Counted from the stretch's first letter, positions 1-8,352 are shown. The stretch is 33,511 bases of DNA from an uncultured Cellvibrionales bacterium (GCA_913031145.1 CAJWCO010000029.1:1-33511); one strand, 5' to 3'. Made by a program: numbers and translations. Notes: generated by a model not told the origin, from the sequence alone.

Positions 1-163
1 GTGCTGCGTCAAACGGAGTTTGCGCGGCTAACAAAGGCGACGCGCAAAGCAAAAGACCCAATCAATATTTCATGCTATTGCTTTCCTGCCATGATTTCTG
101 TCTAGTCAAATAACTACAGTGAAGCCCCCGCTCTAAGACTCAGCGCGGGCAACATGGTAGCCA
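1..163. other. Left edge, no assignable gene
   Basis: Two plus-strand frames are open from the window edge (to the stop at 103-105 and to about 113), so the 3' end of a gene entering from the left is possible, but neither translation is recognisable. An 8-base inverted repeat (TTTGCGCG near 19-26, CGCGCAAA near 41-48) encloses a 14-base loop; its role is unknown. Confidence 0.3.
124..150 (-). terminator. Hairpin downstream of the 164-931 gene
   Basis: GCCCCCGCT (124-132) and AGCGCGGGC (142-150) form a 9-bp GC-rich stem with one mismatch, beginning 14 bases past the stop codon of the minus-strand gene at 164-931. It has the position of a terminator. No T-run follows on either strand, so intrinsic termination is only a guess. 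Confidence 0.35.
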
Positions 164-931
164 CTACCGCACCTTGATATAGCGCGACATCCCTAGCGGC
201 TGGCAGCTCCTAACCGATCTTTGAATTTCTCGAATTTTAGGCCATGCATTGGCTTTGGAGAGCATATTCCCATTTACAACTCTCTGCTCCATAGTCTCAC
301 TGGCATACAACATCAAGAAGTCCATTTTGCTCCGATCTACTCCCGCTCGAGGCTGCCATCTGAATACAGCTCTGTTAGTTAGCCCAGCGTCCATGACAAT
401 TCGCTCTGTTTTTCTGGTCGCCTCACCAACGTCGGACAAAGACTTGCCCGCATTTATTTTGCAACTTTGCGCACCAATCATGCCGCTAGGTGAATCTTCA
501 AAATTGTCAGAAGCAAAGATTGTTCGGCCAGCCCATAATTGCGACTGATCACAATCTACGACTTTTTGAAATTGTTTTGCCAGATTAGTACCGTTTTTCA
601 CCCACATATCCATATTCTGAGCAGCCTCAAGCATCGAGGGGGCCGCACCGACCCAATAAAAATCATGTGCCCGATCTTCATAGAAGGTAGGAATGAAGAG
701 CCAGGCACTCTGAGGGTTGGGATTGTTCTCATCAGCCCACTCGTTGTACTTTTTGACTACCTTCATGTAATCATCCATGTCCTTGCCAGGCATAAAATTG
801 CACGAGAACGTATTAATTCCGGTGAGTGGAGTATTGATGGGCGCATCCTTCTTGGCATGATCATCTGCAATCGTGAGGCAGGTCATTATTGATAGCGAAA
901 CAGCAAAGACGCTGCTTAGTAAAATTTTCAT
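164..931 (-). CDS. Secreted protein of unknown function with two-fold internal repeat
   Basis: I do not recognise the family. The 255-residue product starts with a typical signal peptide (MKILLSSVFAVSLSIMTCLT, cleavage near residue 22), so export is likely. AAGGAG lies about 10 bases before the ATG, supporting the start. The mature part appears to be two copies of one module: residues 44-127 and 157-243. Each opens with Cys then a Gly-Lys pair (C44/G49K50 and C157/G162K163), has an Asp-Phe near the middle (D90F91 and D204F205) and ends with a Cys (C127 and C243) before a Gly-x-[ST] motif. The spacing between the cysteines is 83 and 86 residues, which suggests one disulphide per module. The fold is not known to me. 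It stands alone, upstream of decayed mobile-element sequence. Confidence 0.75.
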   Translation of the reverse strand: MKILLSSVFAVSLSIMTCLTIADDHAKKDAPINTPLTGINTFSCNFMPGKDMDDYMKVVKKYNEWADENNPNPQSAWLFIPTFYEDRAHDFYWVGAAPSMLEAAQNMDMWVKNGTNLAKQFQKVVDCDQSQLWAGRTIFASDNFEDSPSGMIGAQSCKINAGKSLSDVGEATRKTERIVMDAGLTNRAVFRWQPRAGVDRSKMDFLMLYASETMEQRVVNGNMLSKANAWPKIREIQRSVRSCQPLGMSRYIKVR

Positions 932-1006
932 TATTCGCGAGCTCCTTATTTTTTGGAATAATCATTGGTACGCTACACTAACTTAATTACAGGAATATGT
1001 AACCTA

Positions 1007-1308
1007 TTAGTTAATGAATAAAAGTGGTAACCCCCCTGTAATCTCCCCATTTTCCACTGGAGCAATAAGTAGAAACTGTAGGGCCGCGCAAAGCGGCTGT
1101 CGCGGCGGGATACCGCCAATGGCCGTATGAGACCGGTCGTTATTATCGACCCACAACCAGCTGGCTGCATGCTCTTGTGCTTCTTCAATAGACTCGAACG
1201 AATGATGCGCCAGCCACCATCAGATGAACGGCCAGCTTGACCGTAACTGACTTTGCTTCCAGATGCCGTAACCTTCACCTTCGCTTTGCCACGCCGTGGA
1301 GTAGCCAC
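1007..1308 (-). pseudogene. IS3-type transposase 3' remnant, frameshifted
   Basis: Reading leftward from 1198 one frame gives FESIEEAQEHAASWLWVDNN followed by DRSHTAIGGIPPRQPL. This resembles the C-terminal end of IS3-family OrfB integrases, whose usual signature is N-x-x-R-P-H-x-A-x-GG-x-x-P; here the Pro is Ser. The frame stops at 1007-1009, some 20 codons past the normal end. Upstream of about 1198 the sequence continues in another frame (GGWRII, back to a GTG at 1308), so a frameshift separates the halves. The upstream part (KVKVTASGSKVSYGQAGR) does not look like transposase and may be a fusion to unrelated, possibly phage-derived, sequence. No terminal inverted repeats or catalytic residues are present, so this is debris, not an active element. 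Confidence 0.5.
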
Positions 1309-1979
1309 TAGCGATCACTTTCAAACCAGATGGCGTGGGACATAAAGCTGACACGGAGAGCACGGATGCGGTAACCGAAAGTTCGGCGCTCACAGATTAC
1401 TTCTAAAGCAGGTAGAAAATTAAGGGTTTACGCTTGGGTGAGGTCATTGGTAACTGTGGTTTTCACTGTGGAGCTCCTCTTAAAAAGGTCGGACAACAAC
1501 AAGCGGTCTTTAGCTGGCATTTTGAATCGACTTAGGTTTTGACCGCATGGGGGTCGTATTTTGCGGCGGGAGTCCCTGATTTGCAGGCCATTTGGTATAT
1601 ATATCATACACTTAGGACGACAAGGGATTGGGTATCCCTTGGTGAGCACTGCCTGTCTCAAGAAAAACATATCGGACTACCCAAATAAGTTTCTTTAAAA
1701 ATAGGGACTTACGTTACATTAGGTGTTACTTTAGTTGTACTGTTGCCGACACTATAATGTGCCGACATAAATAGAATATAAATTTTAGTCTCTCTTACAG
1801 CGACTCCTACAGAGACTCTTTAGTAACTATAGTTTCTCTTAGAGTACACCTAGCGTCTTCTCTAATAGTAAGACACAAAGAAAAACCCTACATAAAACAA
1901 TAGCTTACAAAAAGCAAATCAGAGGTCATTTTAGGGTGTTTTTTGGGGTTTTTGGGAGTTTTCAGTACGCATTATTTAC
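1309..1979. other. Intergenic AT-rich stretch with short repeats
   Basis: No convincing gene. At 1428-1466 on the minus strand a 12-codon frame (GTG start, MKTTVTNDLTQA) has a strong AGGAG upstream and may be the start of a lost gene. TGCCGACA occurs twice 16 bases apart (1744-1751 and 1760-1767). From 1787 to about 1875 there are several small inverted repeats, for example AGTCTCT (1787-1793) with AGAGACT (1811-1817) and GTCTT with AAGAC near 1854-1874. Three G-runs separated by T-runs occupy about 1933-1962. It could be a former phage control region; this is inference. Confidence 0.35.
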
Positions 1980-2955
1980 TTAAAATGGCACATCGACGAA
2001 CTCTTCGGTTACCTCTTTTAGTCGCCCACTATGTCGGTCATAGCAGAGCTTGTCGGCGTACCCAACTTGCCCGGTGTGTCTGTTTTTGAGGACAACTATC
2101 TGTCTGAGCGTCGAGACATCGTCGGGATCGACGCTGAGTCCAATGCAGATATCACTGAGCTGCACGATGGCACCAGAGCCTCGCAGTTGGCTAGCATCGA
2201 TTTTCGCTGTGCCGTCTTCGTGTGCGCCGTGGGTTGGTCTTTTGAGATGCGAAATGAGAAATAGGGTGATTCCTAGTTCTTGCACTAGTGATCTGAAGTC
2301 TGTCATAAGAGTGTCGATGAGCCGGCGCTCATCTTGTACTTTGCTCGTAGCTTCGCCGATGAGCATACTTATATGATCCAGAATGATTACCTTGGCTCCG
2401 TGGGCTACCATCCAGTGAATGTGGTTTTTGATCACTTTGATGTTCCGAGTACCCATGTGGTCGTACAAAAAGAGAGGGCGATCAGTAAAAAGATCGCTAT
2501 GTGCTTGCACGATTTGCTCATCCGTTGCTACGTGCTGGAAGTTAATAATGTTCTTACTGAGGTGAATGCCTACTAATCCTTGTAGAGTGCGTTTATTTGT
2601 CTCTTCGAGCATGATCATACCGAGCACCTGGTTGGCTTGGTGCAGCGTATACGCTAGCTCTCTGATTAAGGTCGATTTGCCGACGCCAGAGCCGGCACAG
2701 AGCGTTATCATTGTGCTCGGCTGGATACCCATTGTGAGCTCATTTAAGCGCGTGTAAGGGTATCTAATGGCTGACATGTCGTCACGTACTACAATGATAT
2801 CTCGTAGATCCTCGGCTAATACAATGCCGTCTGGGCGCGCTTTCGTTGCATTCATTATTGCATCGATAATTGCTCTTGGGTTTTTGTCGGCTAGGGCTTC
2901 ATTCGCGTCTTTGTAATCTTGCATGGATGCCACAGATACCCTGCCGAGACTGAAT
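1980..2955 (-). pseudogene. T7-like phage helicase, 5' truncated
   Basis: This is the helicase half of a T7 gp4-type primase-helicase, the hexameric DNA unwinding enzyme of podophage replication. Visible in order: the primase-helicase linker (KDANEAL), a Walker A loop (GSGVGKST near 2670-2693), an EE pair after the next strand, Walker B (KVIILDHISM), the LISHLKRP motif and QLRGSGAIVQLSD (DnaB/RecA-like motif 4), then the C-terminus. About 320 codons are intact. The zinc-binding and TOPRIM primase parts are missing. An open frame does run on to 3203, but codons upstream of about 2960 lie opposite an alternative oxidase fragment and do not resemble primase, so the real homology ends near 2955. 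Without its N-terminal part it probably has no native start. A helicase-only protein starting at MQDYKDAN cannot be excluded. Confidence 0.75.
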
Positions 2956-2960
2956 GTTGA

Positions 2961-3167
2961 GATGCAGAGGCGGTGCAAAGCTACACCGAATATCTTGACA
3001 TAGTAGAGAGCGGTAAGACAGAAAACGTCGCCGCGCCGAAATTGGCCATTGATTATTATAAAATAAAGCCAGATGCTCGGCTGACGGACTTGATTTACCA
3101 TGTGCGCGCTGATGAACAACATCACAGCGAGATTAACCATCGTTTTGCAGACGGACGGAATTTTTAA
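2961..3167 (+). pseudogene. Alternative oxidase C-terminal fragment
   Basis: The 68-codon frame from 2961 to the TAA at 3165-3167 matches the end of alternative oxidase, the di-iron ubiquinol:oxygen oxidoreductase that bypasses the cytochrome chain. It begins DAEAVQSYTEYL, equal to the family's EEEA(I/V)HSYT motif, continues through ENVAAPKLAIDYY and ends with RADEQHHSEINH, equal to the diagnostic RADE-x-HH-x-x-x-NH iron-binding motif. The frame is closed by TGA at 2958-2960, exactly where the phage helicase homology starts on the other strand. The N-terminal two thirds, including the first iron ligands and membrane helix, are missing, so the fragment cannot be functional. It has its own natural stop codon. 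Confidence 0.8.
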
Positions 3168-3257
3168 CGGCATCCACGATAACCGTGACAAGACCATGTG
3201 CACCTTAAAAGGCAGGAATGTGGGAGATTATGTGGAAGGGGGTACAGCTGTCCCGAA

Positions 3258-6200
3258 TTATTTTAGAACTGGCTGATAAATTCCAGATTCATTTTGGTAT
3301 TCACACTGATAGTCGCTTGGTTGTAGAGCGTTATCGATGGTGCCGTCAGATAGACAAAACTGACTAAACTCATAAAACTTCGGGTTACCATTCTCGTCCG
3401 ACGAAATTAACCAGAACGACGCTGAACTCGTTTCGACCCCAGCCAACTTGGTAAAAGGCGCGTAACGAAATGGCTCAATGACTGCAGATCGATTGGAGTA
3501 ATTTCCTAAATGCCAAAATTGCTCGTCTGGATAGTCAGACGCCCAGTCTCCATCACAATCAGCAACACTCACCGTCGCATCCATGATCATGACAGTCTGT
3601 GCCACAACATCTGATATCGGATAACGTTCAACCTTCCCATCCATCTTACAACCGTAACTACCATCATCGCCATAACTACTAGCGGGATTACTGATCGTAG
3701 CGTGTTTAATAGTCCCACCAGCATTTATTTCTATAATAAACAAATCCGCAGTGTTCTCCGCCCCCCACGTCTCATAGTAATATCCGGGTTTTAACGTAGT
3801 GCTCAAGACATTGTTATTTGGATCAACTTCCAATGTGTTGAACGAAGCATCGTTTAGCGCCATGTTAGTGTCCGCAGCGACTGGAATTGGTGAATTTTCA
3901 GAAAATACATAAGCGTCGCTTTCCCCAGCTGGCATAAAGATTGACTGTCCAACGGAACCTGCCAAATCGCCCGTCGCCTCTTCGACAATCAATGATCCAG
4001 AAGTGAAATCAATTCTTGAGTTAGAAACAAATGACCCCGAAAATGAATAATCAACAATCGCTTGAGATTCGGTTACTAAACCATCGAGCATCTGCGCTTC
4101 TTTGCATCTTAAGTTAGAGTTAATTTGCGAAACTAAAGGCCCCTGTGCAAGTTGCCCAAAACAGAAGTTCACAAAGTCAGAATCCTGTGTGTCATATTCA
4201 AAATAAGCATGGCTTCCACTTGGCGCAATAATCAAATGATTGTGATTGTCGCCACCGCCAGGGCTATCGACCTGCGCTGATGGGTCAATATAAATTCCGG
4301 TCAAATTAGCAAAAGGAGCAGACACATCCGTCGACGTATCGGAATTCGTTGAGCCATTCTCACTAGAATCACCACCATCTGTATTTTCGCCGTCAGACTC
4401 AGCGGCATCTGTCAGCCCCCACTGAGCCAGAGAACTACCCTCTAAAGGACCGCCCTGCTCAACCAGACCCGCGAGATGACTGTCAGCAATGGCTCCACTT
4501 CCTTCAGGCGCACTCCAGCTACCATTAACATCACCCATGAGGACGCCCACAACGTTCTGCACGCTCTTCTCAGGGTAATCAAAGGTCATTCCATCGGAAT
4601 CCCAAGCTACGTCTGTACGAGTAGTTTTGAAGTTGCCAGACTCTTCATCCCAAAAGTCATAATCCTCAGCAATAAATACCCACCTGCGAGGTTCGGCAGT
4701 GGCCAGTTTTACTGCTGTTTTTAATATTGCCAATGCGTCTGCTGAAGTGACTCGACCATCACCAGTAATATCTGCGGCAATGAATTGATACGGTGATACG
4801 GGCAAAGCCTCTTCCGGCCCTGCCCCATCAGGATCCGCATTAGGGTTAATACCCACCGCAATCTTAAGTGCCGCTAAAGCGTCTGCAGAGCTAATGACGC
4901 TGTCGGATTCACCTGCGGTGATATTTTTGCTTGCGGTCATGTGATTGGTCCCGCGCTGCTTTTGGCTAAACGCATATAAACCCGCTGCATTCGACGTGGC
5001 TTCTTGCGAAACGCCGTTCGCTACGCCCCCTGTCATGCTCGCCAGATTGACCTCAACAGACGCCATTAAGGCATGCGTGTTCCAGTGGTAAGCAATACCC
5101 GAGACGGGTGGTGTGCACGTAGCGCAATCGTCTTTGTCGAGTGGATCCGTTCCATCAAGAGTCTCCTCGGCATCGCTGAAGCCGTCATCGTCATCGTCTT
5201 GATCTTCGTTATTACCGACACCATCTAAGTCTGTGTCAAACCACTCAGCAGGATTATTATCGAAGAGGTCTGCATTATCGCCAACCCCATCACCATCAGT
5301 GTCAATTGACTCTGATGCATCCAGTGCAAACCGATCATTGATATCGTCAACACCGTCATTGTCATCATCAGGATCAGAGTTATTACCGATACCATCACCA
5401 TCCGTGTCAAGGTGCTCACCCACGGTCAGTGGGAGTGCATCAATGTCGTCTCGATATCCATCCGAATCCGAATCCTGTAATAACGGATCTGTTCCAGCAG
5501 CTACCTCAACTTCGTCCGAAATCGTATCCCCATCATCATCGGTATCTGCATTATTGCCAATTCCATCGCCGTCAGTGTCAATTGACTCCTTGGAATCAAG
5601 GGGAAATGCGTCAACTGAATCGTTAGTTCCGTCTTGGTCGTCGTCTAAAGTGAATAACTCATTCAAGCCATCTAAGTTTGCGTCTTGGTATTGAATGATG
5701 CCGGCCTCGTCCTTGTAAAACCCGGTTGCTACCTCACACTCGCCATTGATATTTACCTCTTGCGCCACAATTACCAACCCCGATTTTCTGGTAATATGCG
5801 CCACGCAGCCAGCCACATCACTTAGCATAGATGCAACATAGTCATTAGAAGACGTGTCCAGAACACCATCATTATCACGATCGAGACCACTTTGCAGGGG
5901 AGTCTGATTATTATTGTTACTCGACGTCAGTGAACCAGAGGCTACATCCAAATATATGTCAAATAACGCAACTTGAGAAACTCGCTCAAAAAGAGTGCCT
6001 GTTTGCCGAAAAGCTTCGCCTATTGATGGCTCAAAATCGCCCGTTACTGAGGCTGCGAAATAGAGATTTCCGAGCGTTGCATGATTTATAACGGTATTTT
6101 TTTTTGCTGGCAAGGTGTATCCCAAGAACCTCAGGGAAGATAAATTTGTCGTTGCGACTATGTCTCGAGAATTTATGCGCTCTAAACGTTCACTTCGCAC

Positions 6201-7571
6201 CTCGTCACTTATGGAGTAGCCTAGATCGTCCCCTTGGATATATTTAGCCTCAACAATGGTATGATTTTGAAAGCCTTGTCTGACGGAAACATTTAGAAAA
6301 TCGCAGTTCGCTTTACCGACCAAAAAGGAATTAGTCGCGCCTGAATCATTCCGACTTAAAGAAATCTGTTCGACCCAATCGCTGGGGTCCTCATCAAAGA
6401 GTGACCCGTTTGACAAGAATACGTCACCACTGCCGAAGTTGACTGATAAAGTTTGACTAACTTCGTTGTAATAGCCGTCACAGGATAGCGATCCGCTGTA
6501 AACAAAAGTTCTTCCCAAGGGGTCTCCCACCGACATATTAGAGAATGTGTAAATCAACGGATAATTCACTTGCGGACTGCTCGGTACGTAATAAGCATCG
6601 TCATAGACGAAACTCACCGTGCCGTTCGCAGTCAAATCCCCATAGACACAGTTATCTGCGGTTATAGTGCCACTCAGCTTGGTAAACGAGGACGCGTCTC
6701 GTGTAATCGTGATGTCATAGCCACCGCTCTGCGCGCAGGGTAATGACGCGGTCGCGGAAGCGCCTCTTTGTGGCCATGAACTGGGGTAACCAAAATCTAA
6801 CTCATACGCCAAATCTTGCATCATCCCTATCGCGAGCCGGCCCGGGTACACAATAAGCCGATGCATGAGCAATTCAGTTTCGACCAGCTCTAGTCGCGCC
6901 TGATCGTTATCACCGATGCCATCGCCATCACTATCTACCGACTCGGTATTCTTGCGCGGAAATGCATCCTGTGTATCTAAAACACCATCATTGTCGTCGT
7001 CTGGATCAAGAAAATCAGTAATTCCGTCAAAGTCTGAGTCTGGCATATCAGTATGGCCATAATCGTTATTACCCCAGCAGACCACACCAGTATCGTCGAG
7101 GGCGCAGGTGTGGTAATCGCCAAGTGATACCTGAGTGGGATTACTTAGAACTGGCACATCGGTCTGGCCACCATAATTATCACCCCAGCAGACCAACCCG
7201 GTATCATCGAGAGCACACGTGTGAAAGCCACCCACTGATACGTGCGTGGGATTACTCAGAACTGGCACATCGGTCTGTCCATAATAGTTATCACCCCAGC
7301 AGACCACGCCGGCGTCATCAAGTGCGCAGGTGTGAGCACCGCCCAACGATACTTGAGACACCGACACCGCAGGCTCATGCCCAGACGTGTGACGGTCAAT
7401 GCTTTTGATTTTATCTGGAATCGACACGCTCGTTAATTGAGCATCAAAAGCTACTGCATGCTCTCGGGTTAATTCAGTGGCAACAGCGAGGCTGGTTGCG
7501 AGACACATACACGCCCAAAACATGCAGGATATTCGGAACAATCGTGGTAGGCAAAGATTGCGAAGTCGCAT
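3258..7571 (-). CDS. Large secreted mosaic protein: RCC1-like, thrombospondin type 3, dockerin-like
   Basis: A 1437-residue exported protein. A signal peptide covers residues 1-31 (cleavage near AVA-T). Residues 71-178 hold three near-identical RCC1-type units (HTCALDDTGVVCWG core, period 37). Calcium-binding thrombospondin type 3 repeats follow in two blocks, 178-224 and 563-815 (DTDGDGIGNN, DPDDDNDG motifs), split by a 340-residue region I do not recognise. Residues 822-890 resemble a carboxypeptidase-regulatory-like fold, and 890-1020 a dockerin-like pair of EF-hand loops (ISSADALAALKIAVG and DITGDGRVTSADALAILK) ending GDVNGSWSAP. An acidic Ser/Gly linker (1056-1083) leads to an unrecognised C-terminal domain with paired cysteines. 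I infer a calcium-stabilised surface or extracellular protein for adhesion or polymer binding; the ligand is unknown. No sortase or autotransporter signal is visible. Confidence 0.85.
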   Translation of the reverse strand: MRLRNLCLPRLFRISCMFWACMCLATSLAVATELTREHAVAFDAQLTSVSIPDKIKSIDRHTSGHEPAVSVSQVSLGGAHTCALDDAGVVCWGDNYYGQTDVPVLSNPTHVSVGGFHTCALDDTGLVCWGDNYGGQTDVPVLSNPTQVSLGDYHTCALDDTGVVCWGNNDYGHTDMPDSDFDGITDFLDPDDDNDGVLDTQDAFPRKNTESVDSDGDGIGDNDQARLELVETELLMHRLIVYPGRLAIGMMQDLAYELDFGYPSSWPQRGASATASLPCAQSGGYDITITRDASSFTKLSGTITADNCVYGDLTANGTVSFVYDDAYYVPSSPQVNYPLIYTFSNMSVGDPLGRTFVYSGSLSCDGYYNEVSQTLSVNFGSGDVFLSNGSLFDEDPSDWVEQISLSRNDSGATNSFLVGKANCDFLNVSVRQGFQNHTIVEAKYIQGDDLGYSISDEVRSERLERINSRDIVATTNLSSLRFLGYTLPAKKNTVINHATLGNLYFAASVTGDFEPSIGEAFRQTGTLFERVSQVALFDIYLDVASGSLTSSNNNNQTPLQSGLDRDNDGVLDTSSNDYVASMLSDVAGCVAHITRKSGLVIVAQEVNINGECEVATGFYKDEAGIIQYQDANLDGLNELFTLDDDQDGTNDSVDAFPLDSKESIDTDGDGIGNNADTDDDGDTISDEVEVAAGTDPLLQDSDSDGYRDDIDALPLTVGEHLDTDGDGIGNNSDPDDDNDGVDDINDRFALDASESIDTDGDGVGDNADLFDNNPAEWFDTDLDGVGNNEDQDDDDDGFSDAEETLDGTDPLDKDDCATCTPPVSGIAYHWNTHALMASVEVNLASMTGGVANGVSQEATSNAAGLYAFSQKQRGTNHMTASKNITAGESDSVISSADALAALKIAVGINPNADPDGAGPEEALPVSPYQFIAADITGDGRVTSADALAILKTAVKLATAEPRRWVFIAEDYDFWDEESGNFKTTRTDVAWDSDGMTFDYPEKSVQNVVGVLMGDVNGSWSAPEGSGAIADSHLAGLVEQGGPLEGSSLAQWGLTDAAESDGENTDGGDSSENGSTNSDTSTDVSAPFANLTGIYIDPSAQVDSPGGGDNHNHLIIAPSGSHAYFEYDTQDSDFVNFCFGQLAQGPLVSQINSNLRCKEAQMLDGLVTESQAIVDYSFSGSFVSNSRIDFTSGSLIVEEATGDLAGSVGQSIFMPAGESDAYVFSENSPIPVAADTNMALNDASFNTLEVDPNNNVLSTTLKPGYYYETWGAENTADLFIIEINAGGTIKHATISNPASSYGDDGSYGCKMDGKVERYPISDVVAQTVMIMDATVSVADCDGDWASDYPDEQFWHLGNYSNRSAVIEPFRYAPFTKLAGVETSSASFWLISSDENGNPKFYEFSQFCLSDGTIDNALQPSDYQCEYQNESGIYQPVLK
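7033..7361 (-). repeat. Three 111-bp tandem repeats coding RCC1-like units
   Basis: Three copies of a 37-codon unit lie side by side inside the large secreted gene, with phrases such as CCAGCAGACCA and the codons for HTCALDD recurring every 111 bases. The high DNA identity points to recent duplication or ongoing gene conversion. A closed RCC1 propeller normally needs about seven blades. Confidence 0.8.
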
Positions 7572-7878
7572 TCAAGAGTACCCGTTCGCTTTTAATATAC
7601 GAATAACTGAAATTAAAAAAATCCAATATAGCCTATTTATTTTAGAATAGATATAGGACGCCTCTGTCTAAATTTTACTCTAAATATTTACCACTTCTGT
7701 ACAAGAGGTTTACTTCCCCGTCTTTTTCGCTACCTACATAAAGCGATAGGCATAACCCAAGCGCTCTAACTCATCTAATTCTGCCGTTTTAATACGTTAA
7801 CGTTCCATACCCCCTGTCAGGTATATATAGGTTTGGTGGGACTTTTTAGGCTTGTGGGGCTGTAAAGAAGATTGGTGC
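7572..7878. other. AT-rich gap upstream of the large secreted gene
   Basis: Apart from the short broken frame at 7734-7808, no gene is visible. The part next to the large gene (7575-7700) is very AT-rich and probably contains its promoter, but no clear -35/-10 pair can be fixed. Confidence 0.4.
7734..7808 (-). pseudogene. Short remnant frame with one stop codon
   Basis: On the minus strand a GGGGGT-preceded ATG (7806-7808) reads MER, a TAA, then RIKTAELDELERLGYAYRFM and TAG. The protein-like composition after the stop suggests a small gene killed by one nonsense change, or the tail of a larger lost gene. The family is not recognised. Chance is possible at this length. Confidence 0.25.
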
Positions 7879-8337
7879 TTAGTATCTATCCCAAACGTCG
7901 TACTTTCTCCAAACCTTACATTGAGAGTTATTCATCATCATTCTACTAAAATCAGATCCTGCAACCTCACAATACCCGACTAAACGATCATAGCTTTTTG
8001 CACCTGTTAGCTCGCATATAGCATTTGCACCTTTAGACTTTTTAGCTATTTGTGATGCAGTAAGTCCCTCTTTGGTGTCGTTTTCAGGGCAGTCTAGGGC
8101 TGCTAAACGAACTGGAATGCCATTAACTTCAAAGCTGTCACCATCCCTTACGTGAGTGATAGTTCCTTTAAGAATTGTTTTACTAGTTTTCATGGTAGAT
8201 GTTTTTTGGTTATGGCAATGATAGGGCTTTGAACCTGCATGACAGCCATCAGAATCAGTAGGACCGCTATGAGCCAGTAACTCGCTTGAAAAAATAACTA
8301 GAATAGAGAGGAAAGATTGAGGGATTATAAACTTCAT
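7879..8337 (-). CDS. Secreted thermonuclease-like (SNase) protein
   Basis: A 152-residue exported nuclease of the staphylococcal-nuclease fold, expected to cut DNA or RNA outside the cytoplasm with calcium. A signal peptide covers about residues 1-23. It is followed by a His/Cys-rich segment (HSGPTDSDGCHAGSKPYHCH) found in many small bacterial envelope proteins and possibly metal-binding. The SNase core starts near residue 58. Counting from the GTG one codon upstream, the expected active-site set is present: D66 and D68 in RDGDSF, R78, D82 and E85 in VRLAALDCPE, and R119 in YDRLVGY, matching D19/D21, R35, D40, E43 and R87 of the S. aureus enzyme. ATG at 8337 is preferred to the GTG at 8340. 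It lies 15 bases after the broken Sel1 gene, perhaps once one operon. Confidence 0.8.
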   Translation of the reverse strand: MKFIIPQSFLSILVIFSSELLAHSGPTDSDGCHAGSKPYHCHNQKTSTMKTSKTILKGTITHVRDGDSFEVNGIPVRLAALDCPENDTKEGLTASQIAKKSKGANAICELTGAKSYDRLVGYCEVAGSDFSRMMMNNSQCKVWRKYDVWDRY

Positions 8338-8352
8338 CACTTTTGAACACTT

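Noticed and set aside
19-48. Possible integron attC site (inverted repeat with GGCTAAC)
   Set aside because: No matching GTTAGCC-type partner at the right distance and no cassette array or integron integrase of the right type.
1933-1965. Possible G-quadruplex
   Set aside because: Only three G-runs of three or more are present close together; four are needed for an intramolecular form.
2961-3203. N-terminal 81 residues of the long minus-strand helicase frame as part of the helicase
   Set aside because: They are antisense to a clear alternative oxidase fragment and show no primase or TOPRIM features.
5233-5694. Ser/Pro-rich plus-strand open frame of 153 codons
   Set aside because: It is the complementary strand of the Asp/Gly-rich thrombospondin type 3 repeats, whose codon bias keeps the opposite frame open.
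7124-7436. His/Arg-rich plus-strand open frames with repeated segments
   Set aside because: They are antisense to the RCC1-like tandem repeat; the repetition comes from the real gene.
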